Assembly: GCF_019649055.1 (NCBI RefSeq)
Contig: NW_026570300.1
Span: 248,001-312,000 of the forward strand
Source: Paramacrobiotus metropolitanus
Taxonomy: Eukaryota > Tardigrada > Eutardigrada > Parachela > Macrobiotidae
Length of the DNA stretch: 64,000 bases
Direction of reading: 5' to 3'
Positions 12,069 to 22,940 of the stretch are shown piece by piece (the stretch's first letter is position 1; every line of letters starts with the position of its first letter). The notes beneath the pieces are model-generated. The model ran no database searches. It worked only from the letters and a program-made list of their open reading frames with translations, and was not told the origin of the DNA. The translations under genes were made by a program, and so were the position numbers.

Positions 12069-13730
12069 TTAATTGTATACCGCACCCACTACATCGTCCC
12101 AACGGTTGTACGACACAGCATCGGATGGATCGAAGAACGAATGTGATCGCTGTTTTCGCTCTTTAATCCGCTGCAATTTTAAATTTAGCACTTATCCACG
12201 ATGAACGTACATATTATTTTTATATTTGTTTGTCACTTTTTACTTTAAAAAAGCAAATAATCAATAAATGTGAGTATTATCCATGTGCATGAGCATCTCG
12301 TCGTTTTCTTTGTGTTTTACTCGGTATATGCTTATTTTTAGGCGCTGTATACATTTTATATAAAAATTGATACGAATACGTATCTGCATAAATATAGATA
12401 TGGAGTGTATTGTACTGTAAGTGCTATAACACTAACCGTCGATCGCTTCCGTCTGCCGATAACAAACATGGCGCACAATGCAATCAATCCCAACTGGAGA
12501 ATAATTCCAATACTGATCAACACCATTATTCCTATCGACAGACCTAGAAATTACATGCAGAATCTTTGTAGAGTATTAATGGACAACGGTTATAAAATGC
12601 TTGTGCATGACGTACCGTTATCGGCCGGCGGCCCAAAGTGTGATGGCGAAGACGTGCGGATGATGTTCTGTGGAGTTGTCGGATTGCGCGTGGAGTGAGG
12701 TGATACAGTACTCGAAACATCTGTACGCGAAGTGGATGGAGCTGAAGTCACCAGTTCTCTGGTTGTGGTAGTCGCTAGACTCGCTGCATTAAATAGAAAA
12801 AAATTGTTCTGGACACATGGACCTCGTTGGAGAATGCACTGAATTCATATAGTACTCGTTGACCGATAAAGTAGTGATTGTGTGTACATTGTGTGGTGCT
12901 GGTTTGTATCGGAGTTGGCGCATTAGTTGTGTTTGCGAATGTCGTCGTATCAGTTGTAGCATCCTGCACACTACTGGTCACTGCGGCTATTACAGGAACG
13001 CCGGAAGTTTTAGGGACGAAATCTGGAAGAAAACAAACATACGCTGACCTTAATTTAAATTTTTTTGTTTATAAAAGGTGAATCGCGGGAACGATAGGTA
13101 TACGTACTCTGCAACAAGGTCTTGTTTAAGTTATCGAGATAGTCCTTGTTAATGAAGGCAGCAACAACGGTGGTGTCGTTAGGACGGTAAATCTGACCTT
13201 TATACGAGCCGCACTTCATCAGATTGTCGGCGAACAATTTTGCGGCTCCATTTGCTCTTGTTATGTTGGATTCTGATAATTTATGACAAGAAGATTTTTG
13301 GAATAACCGAGTAAAAGTTAGACTTTTGCATGCAAAATACACTTGTGACAATCTTCTATCGCGCTTGTACCATTTTCGGTTACGACAGCCAGAGAAAGCG
13401 CTCGAGTACTATCCACACTCTTGGTCACATTGGTAATGTTCTCCCAATTTGTCACGTCGAAAACTTTGTCTTCCCAGAGAATAAAGCTGCAATTTATCAA
13501 AATTCAGTGGGCAGAGCGCCAGATGTTTTTAAGAATTTATCAATGACCTACTTGAATCCTCGTTTAAACTCCGTCTGGTCCGCGAGAAGTCGAGGTGGGG
13601 TAATTATGGTCTTTACTAGCGGTAACAGAAGGGCCACGCTCAATAAGCCATGCAGTGGATGCGTGGTATTCTGCAGCGGCCATTCGTCCAATGGGCGGAT
13701 TTGTACACCGGAACAGCTTTCCATCGACAT
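12069..13730 (-). CDS. Unknown type I membrane protein with Ser/Thr-rich stalk
   Basis: Seven exons are proposed: 13730-13552, 13486-13343, 13256-13108, 13022 to about 12850 (3' end unsure), 12783-12616, 12543-12437 and 12170-12069. Seen: an N-terminal hydrophobic stretch (GLLSVALLLPLV) that could be a signal peptide, an ectodomain of about 110 residues with N-glycosylation sites (NIT, NVT, NGT) and few cysteines, a long Thr/Ser/Pro-rich stretch, a membrane helix (SIGIMVLISIGIILQLGLIA) followed by RRKRS, and a 33-residue tail with two tyrosines near its end. The family was not recognised. The last three exons agree in phase (1, 1, 0), and an exon carrying only a membrane helix is typical of receptors. 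The acceptor at 13256 and the exon 4 end are weak. It lies next to the RTK on the same strand. Confidence 0.55.
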
Positions 13731-14239
13731 CTTGTGCAACGGTACTTTCCTTTCTTGCACAAGCAATTCCTTTCCTAAATTTAAACGTTTATCCCAGATC
13801 GATCAGTTTGAGTGTGGTGCAATTTTAACACAGCATTTAGCTAATTTTAGTTGTGTCCAAAACAAGCATCTACAGTCTTTCATTTAGCGCGCTAGAACCT
13901 ACCACATGAATATGATGATGATATCACGGTATGATCATGCAAGGAAATGACGCTCGATACACTGCCTAAGCTATCTTAATCAGCACACCCTATCGCTTTC
14001 ATGAACACTTCACAACCGGCATTCCAATTTGTGGATACGGAAAACACGAGCAAGCGTTCAGCCTTTTTTTATCAAGATTGACTGTGCGCCCTTAGGCACA
14101 CACTGTGAGCGAGTTAATTTAAATTATCATCACGAAAATATCAGCGCAACACAAACAGCAACCGGAATCACGAAAACTAAGGAAAATGCGCGGCAACCAC
14201 AGCGCCGGGTTCGGTTATTTGTGATCTACGCTAAACGAT
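13731..14239. other. Intergenic between membrane protein and RTK
   Basis: About 500 bp lie between the start of the membrane-protein gene and the stop codon of the RTK upstream of it. No supported gene was found, and no distinct motif was recognised. Confidence 0.4.
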
Positions 14240-17200
14240 CTAGCATATTTCTGACTGCGACATTGCGATTTGAAAATCATCGGCATCGAAGACCACGTAA
14301 CGGTACAGGGCTTCACTGGAGGCCAAATGCCGCAGCTGTTCGGCAAGAAGATCGAAGGAGGTTCGCTTCAGAATATCCGCTTCCCAACATTGAAGCATTA
14401 GGTCATACCTGAAAATCTGAAATTAAGGACCACCGACTTCACGAAATACTCTTCGCGTAGAATACCAGATTAGCTAGACGGTTTAATAGCGTACAAGTGA
14501 TCGGGGCAGGGTGGTGGTTGTTGTAGGCGATTTCCGTTTTGCAAGTATGAGATCAACTTCACAACGTCGGTCTTTTCCATGACCTCTTTGTACGGCATTT
14601 CGCACCAGGTATAAATCTCCCAGAGCACCACACCGAAGGACCACACATCACTAGCCATGCTGAAATCACCCGAGAGCAATGATTCCAACGCCATCCATTC
14701 GACCGGCAAACGCACCTGTTGGAATATTACACACTGACTTGGCTGAACGTTTGCAGCATGTAACGAATTTGGTTTGGTTCTACTTGTTTAGTTTCTTTGT
14801 ACTGTGGTCCATCTTTAGCCATCCCGAAATCCGCAATCTTCAAAATCTTCATATCATTGATCAGGATATTTCGTGCCGCAAGGTCTCGATGGATAATGTT
14901 CCGTGATGCCAGGTGTTGCATGCCGCTACAAATCTGGCAAGCGAAATTGACGAATTCCCTGGTTTCCCATTTCAGGTCTGCAGGTTTGTCTGCGCTTGTC
15001 ATCGTTGTCCATTTGTCGCGTAAATACTTATCCAATGAACCATGGTGGCAATATTCGATGACCAATCGTAATTCACCTGCAAAACGCGATACTGGTCTGG
15101 AAACCTCGAAATCGCTGCACAAACTTCCGACGAGTCAAAATTTTATAGCATCAAACCAAAAGAAGGCAATCTCTCATGGTGCAAAATATCAATCAGTCAG
15201 TACAATGCTCGCTCAAAAAGTCTTCATCGAATACTTACCATCTGTAATTATTTTCATAATAGCAATTATATTGGGGTGCGCTGCAGCTTTTGCCAGCATT
15301 TTTATTTCATCCAGCAGTTGTTTTTCACTAGTTTTCGAGCGCAGAAGCAGTCGCTTAACCGCGACATCAATTGCTGACGAATGTGTGCCAACTTCTACGT
15401 CATTTTCTCCTTCTGAACGAACAGATCGGTCTAAGAGCAAGACTCCTTTAAACACCAGTCCGTAATATCCTTGCCCAAGTATTGTGGGTTCTGTAAGCAG
15501 GAAGATCGCCTTTGTCACCGAAATCCATCGAATATTAATGTTATATTTGTACCCTAGAGCTATTTACCGATTTTCAGCTCGCACTCGTGAATACGATACT
15601 GGTCATACTGCGACCCCAGCGTTTTGCGAATTACTTTGGTCATTAGCCGGTTATTGTATATGCGGTTTCTCTGCAAACAAATCATGGGCAGTTGCAACTG
15701 TTGTCCTAAACATGCTAATTACGTATAAGCATAATTATACGAGTACGTATTTGTTACGTCGTATCCACCAGACGGCGACAGCGGCACCGAGTACACTCGC
15801 TGCTAATAACGACGCAACAACAAACCATGGCCATGGTTCTGGAACAACTGTATAAAAAAAAACTGATGATTATGAGAGCCCTCGGTTAGAAGTTGTAAAA
15901 CTTGCTATTTGACCTGTGATACACCGGCACCTCAGCGTCAGTGACAGGTATGAAAAATCCGAAAAGTTGTAATCATTTGTTGTCGCATTGACGAGATGGG
16001 TGCTGCCGTCAAAATCATCATGCTCCAACGTACACCATGGGCGTAACCTGATAGAGCCAATGGCAGGCATGGACTGCGTATGAATAAACCGACGAAACTG
16101 GTCATAGTCATCACTGTCATCCAGCAGGTTCATTGCGACACCGGTAAAGTTGGGTTGTGAGAACACCGTAGCGCATGCATGATATAACTGTGCTGTCAGT
16201 GTGAATCCACGGTTGGTGGTATTCCGTACTGACCGAAAGATCACTGTCTGCAGAACACATCAGCTTTATATTTGTCGTTGTTGGTTTATGAAAAAAATAG
16301 TTTATTTACTGACAGTATGCGAACTTTCTAACAGCAGCACTCGGGGAATTCGTCGGTTATTCTCCGTGTTGTTTAGGCAAATACGGTCGTGACGCAGCAA
16401 ATGATCACCAGCATCATACACCAAGGCGCTTTCGATCACCGCCTAATCTGCACAGTAAACAGAGAGTAGTTTATAATCAGATTATTTTCACAGCAATAGC
16501 TACTGTACTTCGTCACCTTGCTCTTTGATTTCAAGATAATCGTCTTCGCAGCTTGTTTGCAGTCGACGATCGTTCCTGGACATTAACGGCGCGGTTCTTA
16601 CCTAGAACCCCACAAAACGTTTCAGAATCCCAAAACCATGATCACATTTCTCAGCTATCAAACTATGGCTAATGAAACACAGCTAAGTTTGAAAGTAGGC
16701 GATCAACAATCTGGACACGGTTGATAATAACCTCAAGAATGCTTAGTAGGATCTGCGATCCCGGAAGTCCATAAATGTGCCATGTGCAATACAGTTCGGA
16801 AAAGTTGCTCTTTCGGTACTCTATCGTGATTGGTTCCTTTGTCAGTGTAATATTCCACCCACAGGAAACTGCAAAATGGTTTGCTTATATCTTTAATGCA
16901 GTTTCACCATCATCGTGTGAAACGGGACCATACCCAGTTACAGAACCTTTTGAATGATCTACACCACACCTGAATCGGACAAGGGCACGGCTGTAAAAAA
17001 ACAACCATGTCATTATCTTAAGCGTCTTGCTAGTTAGTTACTGAATCCACAAACCTTGAATGGACATTTGAAAACCATCCCACACTTCTCGATCGCCATT
17101 GGTAATAAATGCAGCAAACTGCAAGGATAACTACATTTCCGTTCTATAGGATAACTACATTTCCGTTCTACATTTCCGTTAAGCAGGCAAAACACCAAAA

Positions 17201-18136
17201 CTGTACCAGTTTGTTGACATTCGGGAACGGAATCCCATGCGGTCCGATCTCGCCTGTATACTGGATGCCAGAACCGATGCGGCTAAGGTTAGTTGAACTG
17301 CTTTCGATGGGTGGATCTGCAGCGCATTTGACTATTTAATTAACATTTGCGGTTCGGTTACCAGTTTTTGCATGCAGCCCATACCTGTTGACAAATACAG
17401 ATAATCGACTGATGTGTTATACGAATAAACGAAAAATTTGCTGTACTCTTGCACAAAGAAAGTATCGGCGCCATCCAGCTGGAAGACAAAAGAATAAGTA
17501 CCACGCTAGTAAATGAGCTGTATTACCTATATGGAGTACGTAACAGTGCCCTTTATAAAAAAAATTAAGGGCGACATCGACACTCATCGCCAAGGAAAGG
17601 TCAAAGGTGTACAGTGCAATAAAACGGCAAAATGTAAACTTTGTAAAGTATAATATACAGAAGTACTACAGAGTACAGGACACTACTGCGCTTGAGGTTA
17701 GCATGGCTGCCGCCATGGCATATCAGATATTTTTAAAAATATTTCTTGTGCCCTAATGTGATTCGTTTTTCTAACGTGACGTACCAGAAATTGGTATCCC
17801 TGGGGAGCAGACAAAATCCAGTTGCAGCGTAGTGTACGGTTAAACATGTATGGGAAGTTTGGAGTTGAAATAACGATTGGCACACCCGGCACGATTTTTT
17901 CGTCCGATCCACAAGTTCCTGAAAGTGAATAGCGCAACTTACTGCTATTTTGCGATAGTGTTTGTTTGTAGCTACATGGTAACATCTAAAAGAGAGACAC
18001 TGTGAACAGTTGCATTCCGTACAATACCTGGTCTGAAGTCTTTGGACTTTAGGTTTCTACGAGCAGCATCCGTTAGACGGGCGAGATACAGCGAGAGGAA
18101 TAAAGCAGTTCGTAAGATATTAATTTTGTTACCCAT
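14240..18136 (-). CDS. Receptor tyrosine kinase, CUB-CUB-crystallin-like ectodomain
   Basis: Sixteen exons, all phase-consistent: 18136-18028, 17918-17785, 17478-17385, 17316-17207, 17118-17055, 16990-16970, 16868-16732, 16601-16509, 16442-16310, 16243-15914, 15847-15741 (end may be 15747), 15670-15568, 15490-15239, 15076-14784, 14715-14495 and 14408-14240; about 789 aa. A signal peptide is followed by CUB 1 (about 38-170; STPNFPYMFN, GFQMSIQG) and CUB 2 (about 178-315; CEDDYLEI). Then comes a beta/gamma-crystallin-like stretch (about 318-384; VFSQPNFTG, SIRLRPWCTLEHDDFDG), a membrane helix (about 417-436) and the kinase: GQGYYG loop, Lys524, HRDLAARN 625-632, DFG 645-647, Tyr655 and QCW..D near the end. 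The LPVEWMALES segment has Leu where Pro is usual. The catalytic set is complete, so activity is expected; the ligand is unknown. Confidence 0.85.
17124..17172. repeat. Short tandem duplication in an RTK intron
   Basis: A unit of about 24 bp beginning AGGATAACTACATTTCCGTT occurs twice in direct succession, followed by a partial third copy. It lies just upstream, on the coding strand, of the exon 17118-17055 acceptor and may affect its branch region. Confidence 0.7.
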
Positions 18137-19209
18137 TTTAAATAATTAGAACATGTCCAGTATTTTGTTACTCTAATTACTGTAATTATTTTTAGCATCT
18201 AATAACAGCTTCATTCTCGTAATCGCAGCTGGCTGAACGCGGTTATTTTGCGCTGTTAAGAGTCATTGACCAATTTTCTTATCGGCTTGAGAGTAAGTAA
18301 TTATTAGTTATCACTGGAAAACGCCTTAGATCCATCACGCAGAGAACTAGGGTAAGTAAAATGCTTATGGAATATGGTATAAAATCTGGGTTAATTATGC
18401 TTCTGTGAAAGGAGACACAATTTTTGCAACAAAGTGGACTGACTACGGCGCAAACTAGTTCCGGTGCACATTCACCGATAACCATGCCGGCGCCATGGAT
18501 TCATTAGACTATCCATCAACCGGCTTCCAGCGGTCCTTGTAACTTGTAAGCAAGTACTTATCTGTACGTACCGGCGCTCTTCTCGTACAATAATTGGTTA
18601 GTTAGAAGAAATTTGAAAAGTATTAATTTCACGAGTAATTATTGAATCGCTTTTACTGTTAGTGAGGATGTTCAAATTGACAGTAATTATCTGAATCTGA
18701 ATCTGTTGCAGTCTTGCAGATTACAAACGCATAAACTGTACTCATGCCAGTTACGCTCTTAAACACGATCTGCAGTACGGCATAAAATATGCCGTATTAG
18801 CGTCAGTTGATTATTAATAATTAAAATCAGGGCAGTGGTGTCCTTACGCCGCATCGCACCGGTCAATGACTTGTTGTGCTAGAAAAAAGCGGGGCTTTTT
18901 GACAACCAACACCGACCTCATCGTAAACTGTTATCGGTAGCTATGCTAATTATCAGTACTTTAGTATGCAACACAGAAAGCTCCAGTTTTGTACATGTTT
19001 TTATTGTCCAAAAACGCCATAAAAAGCGAAAAGCGATAAAGTAACCGATCACGGGGACAATTTCATATGCAGTCAGTAATTGCGTAGGAAAGAAAGCAGG
19101 CATTAAGTATTCCAAACAGTACCGTATTTCAAACAGTACCGTGACCTTTGGAAACACTCTTGGAGTACATATGTGTACTGCGCATTTATCTTTGCCGCGA
19201 AGCTGAAGC
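18137..19209. promoter_or_regulatory. Divergent upstream region, RTK and knottin 1
   Basis: This 1.07-kb gap separates two divergent start codons. One minus-strand frame (19223-18918) is open but shows no family motif and is not counted as a gene. No clear TATA box was identified. Confidence 0.35.
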
Positions 19210-19760
19210 ATGGCTAAGTTCACAATTTATGTTATGGCCGTGCTGTTTTTGTTGTCGGTGGTGCACTCGTACTTCCTACCGCAGTAAGTGGTATTCGCAT
19301 GCATGATTACTGTGGGCATATAAATTATATCAAACAATGCAAAGTTAAATTATCGCCGATAAAACCCTCGACTTATCTTTAGCACCAAGGAAAAAGCAGA
19401 GTGCATAGCCCATGGCGAACAATGCCTTCACACTAGCCAGCGGCCGCCGGATGTGTGCTGCTCCGATTTTTGCCTACAACAATACGGTGAACCATTCGGC
19501 CGATGCGAAAAGTAAACTTCCTATAATTAAAACAACAGATTCTAGTGTTAAAACACTAGAATCTGTTGTTTTAGTGAATATTATTTACCGTTGTGTATGC
19601 CATTCCTAGTAAGCCTAACCCGTCCCGACCTGACGGATGTCTTGATGACGGCCAGGAATGCATCGAGGGGCACCACATTTATGTCTGTTGTTCACGCAAA
19701 TGTGAACGTTACCCGGGGCAGACATTTGGCAAATGCGTGTACGAATTTTCATGGGGGTAG
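19210..19760 (+). CDS. Secreted double cystine-knot (knottin-type) protein
   Basis: Three exons: 19210-19283, 19383-19511 and 19610-19760, 117 aa, both introns phase 2. Exon 1 encodes a signal peptide (MAKFTIYVMAVLFLLSVVHS). Exons 2 and 3 each encode one six-cysteine module, with spacing C-x6-C-x10-CC-x3-C-x10-C and C-x6-C-x8-CC-x3-C-x10-C. This is the inhibitor cystine-knot framework, shared by protease inhibitors, antimicrobial peptides, signalling peptides and venom peptides, so the spacing alone gives no function. One exon per module fits exon duplication. The neighbouring gene 0.9 kb downstream has the same first module. Intron 2 contains a perfect 44-bp hairpin. The nearest AATAAA is distant (20372-20377). 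Confidence 0.82.
19529..19572. repeat. Perfect palindrome in knottin 1 intron 2
   Basis: Two 21-bp arms (AAAACAACAGATTCTAGTGTT and its exact complement, written once here as 19529-19549) are separated by 2 bp. The arms fill almost half of the 98-bp intron, so the pre-mRNA should form a strong hairpin. Confidence 0.9.
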
Positions 19761-20693
19761 ATTTTGTGAGACCAATTCACCGCTGATATTTCTTTACAAC
19801 AGCCTGTGTACCTAGTTGCATGCTCCTTTAAGCCGCAATCAAAAGCACAGTAACGGTACAGTAATTGCCGTTTTTTATGTATAATTTGTGCGAATTGTGT
19901 TATAAATTAAAGACCGAGAAAAACCAAGTTTTAAGACTTGGCCCACTTTGTACCTATCTGTACAGTGCAAACCGTAGCCTAAATTAAAAATCGACGAATC
20001 TTGTGTGATAAAAGATAGTTACACGACTGAACGAATGGCTATCGATCCCGTTGCTGTTATAACCGCGTCAAGCGTAAGTCCGTTTCGCCGTAAAGCACCG
20101 GAGAAAAAAATCATGTTAATAAAGTCCAAAAAAGTGCAGTACGTATACAGAATCACAAGTCATGCCTTCAAAATAAAAAATGTGTTCCCAACAAGAGCGA
20201 AAGTTGTTTGGTTTGGCATGCTATTGCCACACTGCCGCGACATATCCATTTGTTTGAAATGGATCGGATTCAACCGTTCCTTTCTTTGAGCTTACCGCGG
20301 TTCTCGCAGCTCGTCACATTTTTTTACCATATTTGTTGCAGCATGATTGCATTTGAGGCGTTGTTATTGCAAATAAAATAAATATCTTCCAACCAATGAT
20401 ATTTCTAATATTTTCCAACTATCGATATTCGTATGCTGAGCCGGATGAACGTTAACGTTATCTAATCCACAAGTGTAGTATACCATCCTATTTTGGTACA
20501 GAGCATCTGTAGCCCCAAAATGCCGGGTCGAAACTTATAAGGCAGTCCGGCGCAGTGCTAGACGCCTTCACTGCGTTCAGCTTTTTGTTTTGCTTTCAAA
20601 TCCAGTTCGTCAACGCATACTCGTACCATCCAATGTTTTCTTCTGTTAATCTTCTTCATTTTTTTCCAATGCCTGAACTGCTACAACGCAACC
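19761..20693. other. Intergenic between the two knottin genes
   Basis: This AT-rich spacer contains AATAAA at 20372-20377. Open frames here lack homology and codon bias. The last few hundred bases must contain the promoter of the second knottin gene. Confidence 0.4.
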
Positions 20694-22328
20694 ATGTCTT
20701 GCAGCAGTACTCGTAAAATATTCTACTTCTTTCTTATAATTCAGTCCACCGCTAATACGACAGCCGTCAAAAGGTAGCTGGAGAGATACAGTAGCTTACT
20801 TCGTCTACCATAACTATACGAACTTGTTAAAAACCTAACCATAAGTACTGTACATCATTATTCATTAGTAATTGTACACATCACGGATTTGAAGGATATG
20901 CACTCGTAGTAAAATGCAAATGTACAGTACAAGTATGCAAGTCCTGAATGTTGATTTTGGGTTACAATACGAGTAGTTACTGTTCTTACGATTAACACTG
21001 TACCTAACTCAAAATTAATGATAATCCATTTTTAGGTCGGGCGAAAAATGCATTTTAAATGACCGGTCATGTCGACAGAGTCAGGAGCCACCGTGTTGCA
21101 GCGGCTATTGTTTAATCAAAAGTGGCAACAAAATTGGCGTATGCAAAATGTAATATTAATCTGTGTACCACATCGGGATAATATAACGGACAGAGTAGAT
21201 AATCGGAGTTACCCATTTTCTGTCCTTAATTAATTTGCTTGAATTAATGATTTGTTTGATCACGTCCATTAGGAGTTTAAACAACAAACACAAATAAAAT
21301 AGAAACTATAGTAGCGCTTCTAAAATATAGCAAGTGAAGTGATATAAATACATTTTCTGTATATTACCTCGAATGGTTATCGATTAATGTGCGCTTTTTT
21401 GTGAACAGGAACGTTCCGGCGTTTAATTGTCCTCTAAACCAGCCATGTGTTTTCGAGGAAATGGAACATTCAGGCAGCCAGTCTCGTAAGTCCCGTGCAT
21501 TTTTGGGTCTGCAAACTATTCAGTCCTCAAAACATATACCAGTCGGTGCATGTACATACAGTCTGTACAGTGTTTACATTAATTAGCAGTCGTTCATAAA
21601 CCGCTAGTGGTAAAAACGTTGAAAATGTTTTTGTTTTTCCGAAAACCTCTTACAGTTCATAAGCCGAAATATGCGCAAAACGTCATGAGTACCTGCAGTT
21701 CGTTCTTGTGCTTTTCTCAGGTAACCTTTAATTTAGATGCTGCTAAACACAATGCTACGATCGTATTACATACTATCTGTACTTTGTTCTGCATTTTTAC
21801 TGAAAAACATTCTGAGCGTCTTTTAATGCTAAAAGTTTTGTCTATTATACACTGTGACTGCGCCATCTGCATTATGTACTAATCGGGTGGAGTAAATGTT
21901 TTCACTGGATTTAAAACATCATCGTTTACGTACAGATGTGCTGCGATCCATAAAGCTTAATATGAACCAGGTGTGATGCCGCGTAAGAAGCGGAAATTAA
22001 TCATCAATTTATGCGATGTTTCTTGAAATGTAAAACAGTTAGCCAAAAAGTATCTGTGGGCAAAAAAGTATCTGTGGGCTATCTTTACCTTGGTTATGAC
22101 CTTTTTGCCCGCAATCAGTACAATACACGAATAGTACTTACTAATTGGCTTATTTCAATTTTACAGTTAGCGTGTCACCAGTTATTGCCATCGTATTCAT
22201 TGCGGTGCTATGGAGGTGGGCCATGTGAAAGATGGTACGGATTTAAGAATATTTTCAGAATCTATTTCTGTACGTGCAGCGTGTTCCGGTGCAACTTCAT
22301 GCAGGAGCCGTTTGAAATTTGTATTTAA
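20694..22328 (+). CDS. Second secreted cysteine-rich knottin-type protein
   Basis: Exons proposed: 20694-20773, 21036-21149, 21409-21485 and 22171-22328, 142 aa, phases 2, 2, 1. Exon 1 gives a signal peptide (RKIFYFFLIIQSTANTTA) ending in a Lys-Arg pair. Exon 2 encodes one complete module, C-x6-C-x7-CC-x3-C-x10-C, matching both modules of the upstream gene. Exons 3 and 4 are cysteine-rich but lack the CC pair and are less regular. If the exon 2 donor is not used, a stop codon (21151-21153) follows two codons after the last cysteine, giving a single-module secreted peptide. The exon 4 acceptor (tandem CAGTTAG) is the weakest call. The two genes are probably a local duplication. Function is unknown. 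Confidence 0.68.
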
Positions 22329-22385
22329 ACGTCAATATTTCCTTCAAACAGTGTTGTGCACTGTGGCGATGTGGTTGTAAAGTGG

Positions 22386-22940
22386 GGCCAGGGTCAAAAA
22401 GAGGGAGGGAAAATTAAAGGGAGGGTTTTTTTGCGGTCGAAAAGAGGGAGGCAAAACTAAAGGAAGGGATTTTGTGTGGTCAGAAAAGGAAGGGAATTTG
22501 AGCGATCCTAAAATTTGAAGTTGCTCAGAGCGAGCAAAACAGAATTTCCATGCACTACCTCCGGAAGCGGTTGTAAGATCTAGATATACTGGTAATCTTC
22601 CACTTTACACACAAAATCATGTCACATTTTCTCAGCATGCTTGAGATTGGATGCTATATGTTACCGGTGAAATGTTTTTTTATGTTTAAACTACATTTAA
22701 TTCATTTTGTAATCAAGTACGCGAGCAAAGCGAGGCTTTTATTTTATCAAGAGGATGGGCGAAGCGAACCCACGTTTCTTCTTGGTGACATTTGAGTTTC
22801 TGTAAAGGAGAGTGCCCATAACTTTAGGGTCGCCGACGATTTTCTTTGTGATTCCTATGCGACACAACATGGTGAGTCGAACTGAAATACATGGTGACCT
22901 TAAACATGGATCCCCGAGATCGCCGCCAGAACTTCCGCTA
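22386..22940 (+). repeat. Left terminal inverted repeat of the 5.6-kb element
   Basis: The outer part has two diverged G-rich subrepeats (AAAGAGGGAGG type). The inner edge is near the GCCGCCAG..CTTCC match at about 22930. Confidence 0.8.

Noticed and set aside
14797-15465. 222-codon plus-strand frame opposite the kinase exons
   Set aside because: It is antisense to well-conserved kinase exons and introns; a shadow of the real gene.
18918-19223. Minus-strand open frame of 101 codons between RTK and knottin 1
   Set aside because: It has no recognisable domain or coding bias, and it overlaps the promoter side of two genes.
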